Source: CAWCQC01 sp963819905
GTDB taxonomy: Bacteria; Actinomycetota; Thermoleophilia; Gaiellales; Gaiellaceae
DNA length: 64,000 nucleotides
Assembly: GCA_963819905.1 (NCBI GenBank)
Contig: CAWFXP010000006.1
Location: forward strand, 170,491-234,490
Direction of reading: 5' to 3'
Made by a program: the position numbers and the translations under genes. Positions 34,143 to 42,466 of this stretch are shown piece by piece. The stretch's first letter is position 1, and every line of letters starts with the position of its first letter. The notes beneath the pieces are model-generated. The model was given only the letters and a program-made list of their open reading frames with translations, was not told where the DNA came from and did not search any database.

Positions 34143-35729
34143 TCAGATCAGGCCGCCGCCGTAGCGCCACGGGCCCGGCTCGAAACGGATCCCGCGCTTC
34201 CGGCAGAACTCGCGGGCCGTATCGAGCACGATGCCTGCCTGGCCGTGCACCTCCCGTGCGAGCAGGGCGAGCACCGCGCAGCCGTCGGCGAGCTCTCCGC
34301 CCGAGTACTCGAGCGTCAGCGCGACGGTTCCTCCGGGCGCGGCCGCGAGGTCGCCGGCCGTCAGGCGCTCGACGAACACGATTCGCGCGGGGCCGTCCTC
34401 GGTCGTGACCTCGAAGGCCGGCGCGTCGCCGTCCTCGAGCGCCGAGACCTCGTGACCGCGCAGCTCGAGCAGCTCGCGCAGGTCGACGACGAAGCGTCGG
34501 GCGAGCTCGGCCTGCCGGGAGCGTGACAGCGCAATACGGGCCTCGCCGACGACCCTCGCGGGAACACCGATCGCGAGCTTTCCCGCCGGAATGTCGGAGA
34601 CGACGTAGGAGCTCGACGCGACGATGGCGCCCTGCCCGATCCGGCAGCCCGCGTAGACGACCGTGCCGATACCGACCTGCGCCCGGTCCTCGATCACGAC
34701 CGGCGCGAAGCGGTTCTCGTAGCCCTCGAGCACCGAGTGGCCGATGTTGTGGGTGACGATCGTCGAGCGCTGGGTCAGGTACACCTCGCTGCCGATCAGC
34801 ACCGGCCGGCACGGGTTCACGAACACCTCGTCGCCGATGAACGTCAGATCTCCGACCGCGAACGTCGCCCAGGGGTCACGATGGCCGCCGCCGCCGACTC
34901 GGATGCTGCGTCCGGCATGCACGTTCGCGCCGATGAACGCCCGGCGGCAGCGGACCTCGAGCCCGGGCCCGACGTGGGTCAGCTCACCGACGGCGAAGAC
35001 CTCGGCGCACTCGACGGTCGACCCGGCTCCGAGCCGCGCTCCCCGCTCGATCAGGAGCCGGGGAGCGACCAGGAGCGTCCCCTCCTCGAGGAAGGCATCG
35101 TCCGCGACGAGCGCCCCGTGGGCGCGGTAGAGCTCCGCCTTCTCGCCGGGAGGTAGGACGCGAACGGCCTCCGGCTCGGCGCGCAGGCGCTCGACGAACG
35201 CCGGGTCGAGGAGCCCGGCCCGCTCGTCCGTGCCGAAGCTCGCGGGCAGGCTGACGTTCTCGGTCGACGCACCGGCGAGCACGGGATCCCCGACCGGCGC
35301 CGGCCCTGCCTGACGCTGCCGAGCAAGAGCCTCGACGTCCTCGGCGGTGATGAACCCGCGCTTGTCGATCTCGGAGAGGTCGATCCCGTGCCGCTCGGCG
35401 AGCTCGACCGCCTTGCGCGTCGCCTGCGCCGGGCGATCGTCCGTCACGGAGGGGGTCGGCTCCCGTCGGCGCTCTCTCAGCTGCGCGAGCTCGTCGGCAG
35501 TCTGCGCGACGAGACCGACGGCCTTGCCGAGCTCGACCTCGTCGCCCTCCGCATACAGGTGGACGAGGACGCCTTCGCCCGGCGCCACCAGCTCGACGGC
35601 CGCCTTCGTCGTCTCGACCACGCAGACGGGCACGCCGTGCGTCACCTCGCCGCCGTCCGCGACGAGCCACGACGCGATGTGCGCGAACTCCGTGTTCGCG
35701 TCCTCTCGCGTGAGGATGACCTCGAGCAT
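34143..35729 (-). CDS. lipoyl domain / E3-binding domain / hexapeptide acyltransferase fusion
   Basis: 528 residues with an uncommon order of parts. Residues 1-75 form a lipoyl (biotinyl/lipoyl) domain with the modifiable lysine in VVETTKAAVEL (Lys42). Residues about 102-136 match a peripheral-subunit (E3-binding) domain (ATRKAVELAERHGIDLSEI, GFITAEDVEAL). Residues about 205-392 are a left-handed beta-helix acyltransferase with hexapeptide repeats, a likely catalytic His in TIVTHNIGHSV and the end AIGVPARVVGEA. The last 120 residues are unrecognised. The usual E2 catalytic domain (HxxxDG) is absent. Start TGATG-overlaps E1-beta. Confidence 0.88.
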   Translation of the reverse strand: MLEVILTREDANTEFAHIASWLVADGGEVTHGVPVCVVETTKAAVELVAPGEGVLVHLYAEGDEVELGKAVGLVAQTADELAQLRERRREPTPSVTDDRPAQATRKAVELAERHGIDLSEIDKRGFITAEDVEALARQRQAGPAPVGDPVLAGASTENVSLPASFGTDERAGLLDPAFVERLRAEPEAVRVLPPGEKAELYRAHGALVADDAFLEEGTLLVAPRLLIERGARLGAGSTVECAEVFAVGELTHVGPGLEVRCRRAFIGANVHAGRSIRVGGGGHRDPWATFAVGDLTFIGDEVFVNPCRPVLIGSEVYLTQRSTIVTHNIGHSVLEGYENRFAPVVIEDRAQVGIGTVVYAGCRIGQGAIVASSSYVVSDIPAGKLAIGVPARVVGEARIALSRSRQAELARRFVVDLRELLELRGHEVSALEDGDAPAFEVTTEDGPARIVFVERLTAGDLAAAPGGTVALTLEYSGGELADGCAVLALLAREVHGQAGIVLDTAREFCRKRGIRFEPGPWRYGGGLI

Positions 35730-36751
35730 CAGGCGCGCCGGGCGGGCATCGCGTCGAGCGTGAGGACCGCGTCGACCACGTCCTGCACCTGCGGCAGGGC
35801 CTCCTCCTCGAGACCGGGCGCGGCCGGGATCGGGCCGTCCGCGGCGGCGACGCGGAGCACGGGGCGGCGGAGGTCGTGCCAGGCGAGCTCCTGCGCTTGC
35901 GCTGCGATCTCGGCCCCGATGCCCCCGGTTCTCGTGCCCTCCTCGGCCGTCACCAGGGCGCCGGTCCGGGCGACGGACTCGAGGATCGGCCCCAGGTCGG
36001 CGGGCAGCAGCTGGGACAGCGCCACGACCTCGCAGAAGAGCTCGTGCTCGAGGATCAGCTCCGAGGCCGCCTCGAGAGCGATCGGAAGCATGCCCCCGTA
36101 GGTGGCGATGGTCGCCGCTCCGCCGCCGAGCTCGTTGCCCGAGAACGTGAGCGCGGGATACGGCCCGTCCGACTCGACGCACCGGAAGGCGTCGACGTAG
36201 CCGCCCTCCGGCCGGCGGTTGGGCCGTCCGTACATGAGCTTGTTCTCGACGAAGAAGACCGGGCGCTCGTCGTCGATCGCCGCGAGGAGCAGGCTGCGGA
36301 GGTCGTGGCACTCGCTGGTGGCGACGACGACGATGCCCGGCACCCCGACCAGCAGCTTCTCGAGCGACTGGCTGTGCGTCGGGCCGTAGCCGCGGCGGCC
36401 GCCCATCGGCGTTCGCACGACGAGCGGCACGGTGACCTGCCCGTCGTACATCGCCGGGAATTTCGCGATCCCGTTCACGATCTGATCGAAGCCGAGCGCG
36501 ACGAAGTCGCCGAACATGATCTCGAGCACGGGCCGCCGGCCGCGGATCGCCATCCCGGCCGCGACGCCGAAGAGAGACTCCTCGCTGATGGGCGTCGTCA
36601 GGACGCGATCGGGCCAGCGCTCGCTGAGGCCGCGGGTGACCTTGAACGCGCCGCCGTAGGGGTCGAGCACGTCCTCGCCGATGAGCACGACGTCGTCGCG
36701 CTGCTCGAACGCCTCGTGCAGGGCGCCGTTGAGGGCCTCGACGCAGCGCAT
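35729..36751 (-). CDS. 2-oxoacid dehydrogenase E1 component, beta subunit (transketolase-like)
   Basis: 340 residues with the pyrimidine-binding and C-terminal transketolase domains: DVVLIGEDVLDPYGGAFKVT, TPISEESLFGVAAGMAIRG, EIMFGDFVALGFDQIVN, RTPMGGRRGYGPTHSQSLE, then VTAEEGTRTGGIGAEIA. With E1-alpha it makes the thiamine-diphosphate enzyme that decarboxylates a 2-oxoacid and reductively acylates a lipoyl arm. The genes on both sides are contiguous and coupled, so its partner is expected to be the lipoyl fusion protein. Confidence 0.92.
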   Translation of the reverse strand: MRCVEALNGALHEAFEQRDDVVLIGEDVLDPYGGAFKVTRGLSERWPDRVLTTPISEESLFGVAAGMAIRGRRPVLEIMFGDFVALGFDQIVNGIAKFPAMYDGQVTVPLVVRTPMGGRRGYGPTHSQSLEKLLVGVPGIVVVATSECHDLRSLLLAAIDDERPVFFVENKLMYGRPNRRPEGGYVDAFRCVESDGPYPALTFSGNELGGGAATIATYGGMLPIALEAASELILEHELFCEVVALSQLLPADLGPILESVARTGALVTAEEGTRTGGIGAEIAAQAQELAWHDLRRPVLRVAAADGPIPAAPGLEEEALPQVQDVVDAVLTLDAMPARRA

Positions 36752-37663
36752 CTACGTCGCGTCCGCCGCGACCGGCGCCCGCCCGGCCGCGGGCGCTCGC
36801 TCGGCCGCCTCGAGCGCCGCGGCGAGCCGCTCGCGGACGGCCGCCTCGACGGCGTCTCGCTCGTCCGGCGAGAGGCGCGCTCCGGCAACGGCGAGCGGAT
36901 CGAGCTCTCGCCGTGCCTCGATCTCCGCCGGGTCGCGCGTGTCGTCCCCCTTCGAGTGCGGGCTGAAGCGGTAGGTGTCGACGACGAGGTAGGCGGGGCG
37001 GCCCGTCTCCCGGACACCGGCGATCGCCCGGCCCGCCTCGTCGTGGACCTCGACCACGTCGGTCGTGTCGAGGTGCGAGGAAGGGATGCCGAACGGGAGC
37101 GCCCGGTCGGGAATCGAGCCGGCGACCGCGAGCCGGCGCGGCGTCGTCTGCGCGTAGTGGTTGTTCTCGACGACGAAGAGGATCGGCAGCGACCACAGCG
37201 AGGCGAGGTTCAGGCACTCGTAGACCGTCCCCTGACCGAGCGTCCCGTCACCGAGGAAGACGACGGTCACGGCCCCGGATCCCCGCTCGGCGAGCGCCAT
37301 GCCCGTGGCCACGGGGACGATGCTCCCCTGCACGCCGTTCGAGTAGAAGTTGCCGTTGCAGAGGTGCTGGCTCCCGCCCTTGCCGCCGCAGACGCCGGTC
37401 ACCCTGCCCATGACCTCGCCGAGGAGGCCGTCGACGTCGTCGGTGAACGCGAGGTAGTGGCCGTGGCAGCGGTGGTTCGAGAAGGCGACGTCACGGGCCG
37501 GGTCGAGGTGGTCGATCACCCCCACGGCGTTCGCCTCCTGGCCGATGTACGTGTGCGTCGTGCCGACGAGCTTGCCCAGCGAGAACAGCTCGAGGAGGGT
37601 CTCCTCGAGCCGTCGGATGAGCACCATCCGCGGGTACAGGTCGTGCAGCGCGCCGCCGGTCAT
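36752..37663 (-). CDS. 2-oxoacid dehydrogenase E1 component, alpha subunit (TPP-binding)
   Basis: 303 residues. Thiamine diphosphate/Mg site VVFLGDGTLGQGTVYECLNLA, followed by PILFVVENNHYAQTTP; substrate-side motifs HTYIGQEANAVGVI, NHRCHGHYLA and GGKGGSQHLCN. Slightly short for the family, with an Ala-rich C-terminal tail. It forms an alpha2beta2 E1 with the gene that follows immediately. The ATG lies 24 nt downstream of a cupin gene on the same strand. Confidence 0.92.
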   Translation of the reverse strand: MTGGALHDLYPRMVLIRRLEETLLELFSLGKLVGTTHTYIGQEANAVGVIDHLDPARDVAFSNHRCHGHYLAFTDDVDGLLGEVMGRVTGVCGGKGGSQHLCNGNFYSNGVQGSIVPVATGMALAERGSGAVTVVFLGDGTLGQGTVYECLNLASLWSLPILFVVENNHYAQTTPRRLAVAGSIPDRALPFGIPSSHLDTTDVVEVHDEAGRAIAGVRETGRPAYLVVDTYRFSPHSKGDDTRDPAEIEARRELDPLAVAGARLSPDERDAVEAAVRERLAAALEAAERAPAAGRAPVAADAT

Positions 37664-37687
37664 GCCGGCGGTGATTGTACGTTCTGG

Positions 37688-38089
37688 CTAGGAGCCCTCA
37701 GCCCACCAGCCCTGCAGCATCTCGACGTCGCTGGTATCGGCCTTCGGCGCGCCGAAGAGGACGAGCTCGGCCCCGTCGTCTCCTGCCTCGAGGTTTCGCA
37801 CCGTGTCCTTCGCGATCCGGACCGTGTCCCACGGCTCGAGGTCGACGATCTCGTCGTCGAGCTTGAGCTGGGCGCTGCCGCCGACGAGCAGGTAGATCTC
37901 CTCCTGCTCCGCATGCCGGTGCCCGAAGGGCAGCCGGAACCCCGGCGCCACTCGCAGGTAGCTGAGCGCGGACTCCTCGCTCTCGAGCGGGCCGCCGGCC
38001 ATGCGGAACTCGAGGTTGGGCGACATCTCGAACTTCGGCGCCTGATCCTCGACGTCCGATTTCAGGTTGAGCTTCGTGTATCCGGCCAT
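37688..38089 (-). CDS. cupin domain protein
   Basis: 133 residues starting MAGYTKLNLKSDVEDQAPKF. Cupin motif 1 reads LPFGHRHAEQEEIYLLVGGSA and motif 2 EPWDTVRIAKDTVRNLEAG, giving three His/Glu metal ligands. Related small cupins are metal-binding isomerases or sensors. As first gene before E1-alpha it may shape the substrate or acceptor of that pathway; this is inference. Confidence 0.8.
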   Translation of the reverse strand: MAGYTKLNLKSDVEDQAPKFEMSPNLEFRMAGGPLESEESALSYLRVAPGFRLPFGHRHAEQEEIYLLVGGSAQLKLDDEIVDLEPWDTVRIAKDTVRNLEAGDDGAELVLFGAPKADTSDVEMLQGWWAEGS

Positions 38090-38126
38090 GGCGGAGGTTT
38101 CCCCCGACCGCGCGGCCGCAAACGGC

Positions 38127-38275
38127 CTAGATGTTGATCGGAAAGTGTTGCGGGCATGCGGACACATCGTCTGATCGTCCTCGCCGATAGCGCGCTATCG
38201 GCTGCGGACGATCACGGCCTCATGCTCGGTCTCGGATGTCCCCGACACCACCACACTTTCCGATCAACCATCTAG
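38127..38275. repeat. 149-bp MITE-like inverted repeat with nested hairpin
   Basis: Terminal arms 38127-38148 (starting CTAGATG-TTGATCGG) and 38253-38275 are reverse complements except for one extra base, each ending in CTAG. Inside is the perfect 20-bp palindrome GCCGATAGCGCGCTATCGGC (38183-38202) flanked by GATCGTCC (38173-38180) and GGACGATC (38206-38213). The right arm contains the stop codon of the permease gene. It carries no ORF. It could be a miniature transposable element or a large structured terminator; both fit. Confidence 0.7.
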
Positions 38276-39153
38276 CCCTTGACCGCGCCCGCCGTCAGGC
38301 CGCGGATGAAGAGCCGCTGGCCGAACAGGTAGAGCAGGAACATCGGGATCGAGGCCAGGCACATACCCGCCATCGTCAGGGGTACGTCGAGGTTGTAGCG
38401 GCCCTGGAAGACCGTGACGCCGACCATCAGCGTCCGCTTGTCCTCGTCGGGCAGGAAGACCAGGGCGATCAGGAGCTCGTTCCAGACCCAGAGCGCGTTG
38501 ACGACGACCAGCGTGACCAGCGCCGGAGCCGAGAGCGGCAGCAGGATCCGCCGCAGAATCGTGAAGTGGGAGGCCCCGTCCATTGCCGCCGACTCGAACA
38601 GCTCGCGGGGGATCGCCCGGAAGAAGTTCGACAGGAGATAGACGGAGAACGGGAGCGTCAGACCGGCGTAGAGGATGATCACGCCCCAGTAGGTCGAGAC
38701 CATCGAGAACTGCGTGTACAGCGTGAACAGCGGGATCAGCATGACGACCGGCGGCACGATCAGGAGCGCCACGTTGATCGACAGGAACGCGTCGCGGCCG
38801 CGAAAGCGCATGCGGGCGACCGCGAACGCGGCCAGGGCCGCGAAGGCGGTGGCGATGATCACCGACCCGAAGCTGAGGACCGCGCTGTTCGCGAGCCAGC
38901 GGAAGAACTCGCCGCCCCGCAGCGCGTCGCCGAAGTTCGCCGCGTCGAGCGGCCAGGGGAACCCGTACGTGTTCTCGAGGTACTGGTCGTTCGACTTGAA
39001 CGCCGTCGAGATCATGAACCAGACCGGGTAGAGCGCGAGAATCGCCGCACACACGAGCAGGAACTGGCGGAAGACGCGTCCGGCGGCAGGGGCCCGCCGC
39101 TGCGGCTCCGGCGGCGCCGACTCGATCGGCCCGAGCAGCTCGTCGACGGCCAT
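38272..39153 (-). CDS. carbohydrate ABC transporter permease, MalG type
   Basis: 293 residues, six membrane segments, EAA loop FFRAIPRELFESAAMDGASHFTILRRILLPLSAPAL and the typical end QRLFIRGLTAGAVKG. Inner-membrane half of a CUT1 sugar importer with the MalF-type permease and binding protein upstream. No ATPase is in this cluster; the one at 54,555 is the likely partner. Its stop lies in the right arm of the inverted repeat. Confidence 0.93.
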   Translation of the reverse strand: MAVDELLGPIESAPPEPQRRAPAAGRVFRQFLLVCAAILALYPVWFMISTAFKSNDQYLENTYGFPWPLDAANFGDALRGGEFFRWLANSAVLSFGSVIIATAFAALAAFAVARMRFRGRDAFLSINVALLIVPPVVMLIPLFTLYTQFSMVSTYWGVIILYAGLTLPFSVYLLSNFFRAIPRELFESAAMDGASHFTILRRILLPLSAPALVTLVVVNALWVWNELLIALVFLPDEDKRTLMVGVTVFQGRYNLDVPLTMAGMCLASIPMFLLYLFGQRLFIRGLTAGAVKG

Positions 39154-39170
39154 CAGCGGTCCCTGCGCAC

Positions 39171-39234
39171 GGGCGGGACAGGTCCCGCCCCTGCGGTTTG
39201 CGTCGGGCGTGTGGGGGCCGGACCTGTCCGGCCC
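39171..39234. repeat. two palindromic repeats between permease genes
   Basis: GGGCGGGAC-AG-GTCCCGCCC (39171-39190) and GGGCCGGAC-CT-GTCCGGCCC (39215-39234) fill the 100-bp gap between the two permease genes, which elsewhere in such operons are usually coupled. They may modulate the ratio of the two permeases or mark an insertion of this repeat family. Confidence 0.75.
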
Positions 39235-39253
39235 TCAGGACCGGGAGACCGCG

Positions 39254-40123
39254 TCACGCGACCTCCTCCTCGTGCTGCCGCCGGCGGGCGTAGAAGAGAA
39301 GCGCGACGAAGATCATCGTCACGCCCATCAGCAGCACCGCCACGGCCGAGGCCATGCCCGGCAGCGAGTTCCTGAGACCCTGGTTGTAGATGTAGAGCTC
39401 GAGCACGGTGGTCGCGTCGCCGGGACCGCCCTTCGTCAGCGTCCAGACGTAGCCGAACACCCAGGCGAGCATCGTGATCGCGGCGATCACGCAGTAGAAC
39501 TCGATCGTGCCGCGGAGCTCCGGAAGGATCACGTAACGCAATCGGGACCACCAGCCGGCGCCGTCGATCCTGGCTGCTTCGAGCTGCTCCTCGGGCAGTG
39601 ACAGGAGCCGGGCCAGGAACAGGACGATGCCGAAGCCCACCTCACGCCAGATGATCACGAGCATGAGTGTCCAGAGCGCCTTGTCGCTGTCTCCGATCCA
39701 GTCCGGCCCGTCGATCCCGACCGCCCCGAGGGCGGCATTGACGACCCCGTTCAGCGTGAACATGTAGCTCGCGACGATTCCGACGATCGGGACTGCCAGG
39801 ATGTAGGGAAAGAAGAGGACGCTCCGGTAGACCTTCCAGCCGCGCGCTCGTTCGTACAGAAGGACGGCCACGATCACCGAGATCGCGAGCAGCACGGGCA
39901 CCGCGAGCAGGAGCAGCGCCGAGTGCTTGGCGGCAGCCCGGAACGTGGGGTCGTCGAAGATCAGCTCGTAGTTGAGAAAGCCGACCCAGGGCCCGCTATT
40001 TCCGCGGATCAGGCGGAACGAGTAGTTGAAGACCTGCGCGACCGGGTACGCGAAGATGAACCCGATCAGGCACAGCGCCGGGAGCACGTATAGGTACGGC
40101 ACCCAGGGGCGGGTCTTCAACAT
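39254..40123 (-). CDS. carbohydrate ABC transporter permease, MalF/UgpA type
   Basis: 289 residues with six membrane segments (first one YLYVLPALCLIGFIFAYPVA). EAA loop: LPEEQLEAARIDGAGWWSRLRYVILPELRGTI, then WVFGYVWTLTKGGPGDATTVLELYIYNQG. Pairs with the MalG-type gene downstream. ATG 40123 gives MLKTRPWVPYLY. Confidence 0.92.
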   Translation of the reverse strand: MLKTRPWVPYLYVLPALCLIGFIFAYPVAQVFNYSFRLIRGNSGPWVGFLNYELIFDDPTFRAAAKHSALLLLAVPVLLAISVIVAVLLYERARGWKVYRSVLFFPYILAVPIVGIVASYMFTLNGVVNAALGAVGIDGPDWIGDSDKALWTLMLVIIWREVGFGIVLFLARLLSLPEEQLEAARIDGAGWWSRLRYVILPELRGTIEFYCVIAAITMLAWVFGYVWTLTKGGPGDATTVLELYIYNQGLRNSLPGMASAVAVLLMGVTMIFVALLFYARRRQHEEEVA

Positions 40124-40160
40124 TGCGGGCCCGGGGTCGGCCTGCGGTTCTCCTTCCTTC

Positions 40161-41600
40161 CTACGCCGACGCCAGGTCTGCGGCCCAGGTCTTGTAGTTC
40201 TCGACGAGGTCGGGGTTCTGCTGCACCCACTTCTCGCTGACGTCCTGCGCGTTCTGGCCGGCCTCCTCGCCGGTCATCTCTCCCGCCAGGATCTTCTGCG
40301 AGTTGACGAACATCGCATCCGTCCAGAACAGCGTCGGCATGAGGTCGGCGATGTAGACGTTGTGATCGCCGACCCACCAGGTCTCGTAGACCGACTTCAG
40401 GAACGCGTCGTCCACGAGGGACGCGTCGAACTTCTCGTCCGCCGGGAGCGCCCGCGACTCGGTCCACATCGCGTTGACGCGCTCCTCGGAGTGCATGTAC
40501 TCGAGGAGCGCCGCAGCGGACGTCGGATCCTTGGCGTCGGTCGGGATGCAGAAGCCCTGGGTGTCCGTGATCGGGATGCCGGCCATGGAGCCGGTGCCGT
40601 ACACCGGCATGACGAAGTAGCCGACGTTCTCGCCGAGCTTCTCCTGCGCGGCCGGAAGCGACGCCGTCGTGTTGATCGTCATCGCCGCCTTGCCCGTCTC
40701 CATGAGCTGGATGCCCTGGTAGAGCTCGAGCGAGTTCGCGTCCTCGTTGATGAAGCCGTTCTCGACGAGCTCCTGGAGCTTCGACCACTGCTCGTAGTAC
40801 TGCGGGTCGGTCCAGTTGAGGTCGCCGATGAACAGGTCGATCGCCTGGCTCGGGTCGTCGAGCGCCTGCGTGAGCGTGTTGACGAAGTACCACTCGCCGA
40901 AGAACCCGTCCTTGACGCCCGCCGAGAAGGGGATCAGCCCGGCGCCCTTGATCTTGTCGCAGGCATCGAGGAAGGCGTCCCAGGTCGTCGGCGGGCTGTC
41001 CGGATCGAGACCTGCGCTCTCGAACGCGGCCTTGTCGTACTCGATGCCGAAACCGACGATGTACCAACCGACGCGGAACTGCTCGCCCTGGTAGACGGAG
41101 AGCACCGTCGCGCCCGACTCCTGGAGGACGGTGTCGGGAACCAGACCGTTCAGCGCCTGGATGTAGCCGAGCCAGACGTTCTCCATGTGGTAGATGCCGT
41201 TGAACACGAACTGGACGTCCGGCGGCTCTCCGGCCGCGGCCGCTTCCGTGAACTGCGGGATCACCGCCGAGGTGTCCATGAGCAGCGGGTCGACGGCGAC
41301 GCCGCTCTGCTCCGTGAAGCCGGCGAGCGTCGAGTCGACCCACTTCTGGATCCCGATCGCCTCCTGCTCGCCCCACCACCACATCGAGATCTCGCCGCCG
41401 CCCGTCGGCGGCGCCGCCGTCGTGCCGCCCGCCGCGGCGCCCGTGTCGGCTGCGGTCGTCGCCGCGGCCGTGTCGCCCCCCTCGTCGCCGCCTCCGCAGG
41501 CAGCGAGCACGGGCGCGAGCCCCGCTGCGGCGAGCCCGCCGCCGGCCAGCTTCAGCAAACGCCGGCGCGAGAGTGCGCGGTTCAGATAGTCGTCGGCCAT
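40161..41600 (-). CDS. carbohydrate ABC transporter substrate-binding lipoprotein, family 1
   Basis: 479 residues. Signal with LSRRRLLKLAGGGL and lipobox LAAC, then an Ala/Thr/Gly linker. Mature family-1 binding protein: EISMWWWGEQEAIGIQKWVDS, DVQFVFNGIYHMENVW, YQGIQLMETGKAAMTINTTAS, FVMPVYGTGSMAGIPITDTQG. Captures a sugar outside the cell for the permeases downstream. AAGGAGG precedes the ATG at 41600. Confidence 0.94.
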   Translation of the reverse strand: MADDYLNRALSRRRLLKLAGGGLAAAGLAPVLAACGGGDEGGDTAAATTAADTGAAAGGTTAAPPTGGGEISMWWWGEQEAIGIQKWVDSTLAGFTEQSGVAVDPLLMDTSAVIPQFTEAAAAGEPPDVQFVFNGIYHMENVWLGYIQALNGLVPDTVLQESGATVLSVYQGEQFRVGWYIVGFGIEYDKAAFESAGLDPDSPPTTWDAFLDACDKIKGAGLIPFSAGVKDGFFGEWYFVNTLTQALDDPSQAIDLFIGDLNWTDPQYYEQWSKLQELVENGFINEDANSLELYQGIQLMETGKAAMTINTTASLPAAQEKLGENVGYFVMPVYGTGSMAGIPITDTQGFCIPTDAKDPTSAAALLEYMHSEERVNAMWTESRALPADEKFDASLVDDAFLKSVYETWWVGDHNVYIADLMPTLFWTDAMFVNSQKILAGEMTGEEAGQNAQDVSEKWVQQNPDLVENYKTWAADLASA

Positions 41601-41651
41601 GTCTTGCCCCTCCTTGTCGGTTCCTAGGTCGTTGGACGACGGCACTCGCCG

Positions 41652-42446
41652 TCAGTTGGCTGCCTCGAGCGTCTCGAGGATGTACCAGTTGGCCGTCAGG
41701 CCGCAGTCGACGGTCAGGTCGATGCCGGTGATCGCGGACGCGTCGTCGGACGCGAGGTACGCGCACGCGGAGGCCACCTCGTCCGGCCGGACGAGCCGGC
41801 GCAGCGGGACGCGGTCGAACCGGTTGAGCAGGTAGTCCATCAGCTCCGGCGGAACCGCTTCCTCGGTCATGTCGGTGTGGGTGAAGCCCGGGCTGACGCA
41901 GTTCACGCGGATCCCGTGCGGCCCGAGCTCGAGCGCCATCGTGCGGTTCAGCCCGAGCAGGCCGGCCTTCGAGGCGTTGTAGCTCGCGTACGGCCCGTCT
42001 CCGCCCGAGGCGTCGATCGAGGCGATGTGCACGATCGCGCCGCCCCCGGTCTCGACCATCCTACGCGCGACGGCCTGCGACAGGAGAAACGGCGCCCTGA
42101 GGTTCGTCGAGACGACACGATCCCACTCGTCGGCCGGGATCTCGAGGAACGGCGTCTCGCAGCCGATGCCGGCGTTGTTCACGAGCACGTCGATCGCCTG
42201 CCAGCGCTCGGCCGCGGCCGCGACGACGCCCTCGAGGTCGTCGTCCTTCGTCACGTCGGCCGCGTGGCCCCACGCGCTCCCACCGGCCGCCTGCACGGCC
42301 TCGAGCGTCGACCGGATCGTCTCCTCGTTCCTGCCGACCACCATCACGTCGGCGCCCTCGGCGGCGAACCGATCGACGATCGTCCGCCCGATGCCGCGGT
42401 TGCCGCCGGTGACTATCGCGGTCTTCCCCTCGAACCTCCGCTCCAT
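41652..42446 (-). CDS. SDR family oxidoreductase
   Basis: 264-residue FabG-like SDR: IVTGGNRGIGRTI near residue 12, LVNNAGIGCE, HIASIDASGG, YNASKAG, GFTHTDMTEEAVP and ASAITGIDLTVDCGL. Probable sugar or polyol dehydrogenase. Part of a minus-strand run of catabolic genes (M24 peptidase, VOC, enolase-superfamily, two SDRs) leading into the sugar importer, and so probably acting on the imported compound. Confidence 0.9.
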   Translation of the reverse strand: MERRFEGKTAIVTGGNRGIGRTIVDRFAAEGADVMVVGRNEETIRSTLEAVQAAGGSAWGHAADVTKDDDLEGVVAAAAERWQAIDVLVNNAGIGCETPFLEIPADEWDRVVSTNLRAPFLLSQAVARRMVETGGGAIVHIASIDASGGDGPYASYNASKAGLLGLNRTMALELGPHGIRVNCVSPGFTHTDMTEEAVPPELMDYLLNRFDRVPLRRLVRPDEVASACAYLASDDASAITGIDLTVDCGLTANWYILETLEAAN

Positions 42447-42466
42447 CGTCCTCCTTCCGGTCGGGG

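Noticed and set aside
35730..37217. N-terminal extension of the lipoyl-fusion frame over the E1 genes (1024 codons in all)
   Set aside because: The extra residues are Arg/Ala-rich out-of-frame reading of E1-alpha and E1-beta, while the lipoyl domain begins exactly at ATG 35729.
35876..38137. 753-codon plus-strand frame opposite the E1 genes
   Set aside because: Antisense of well-supported genes, with biased composition and no domains.
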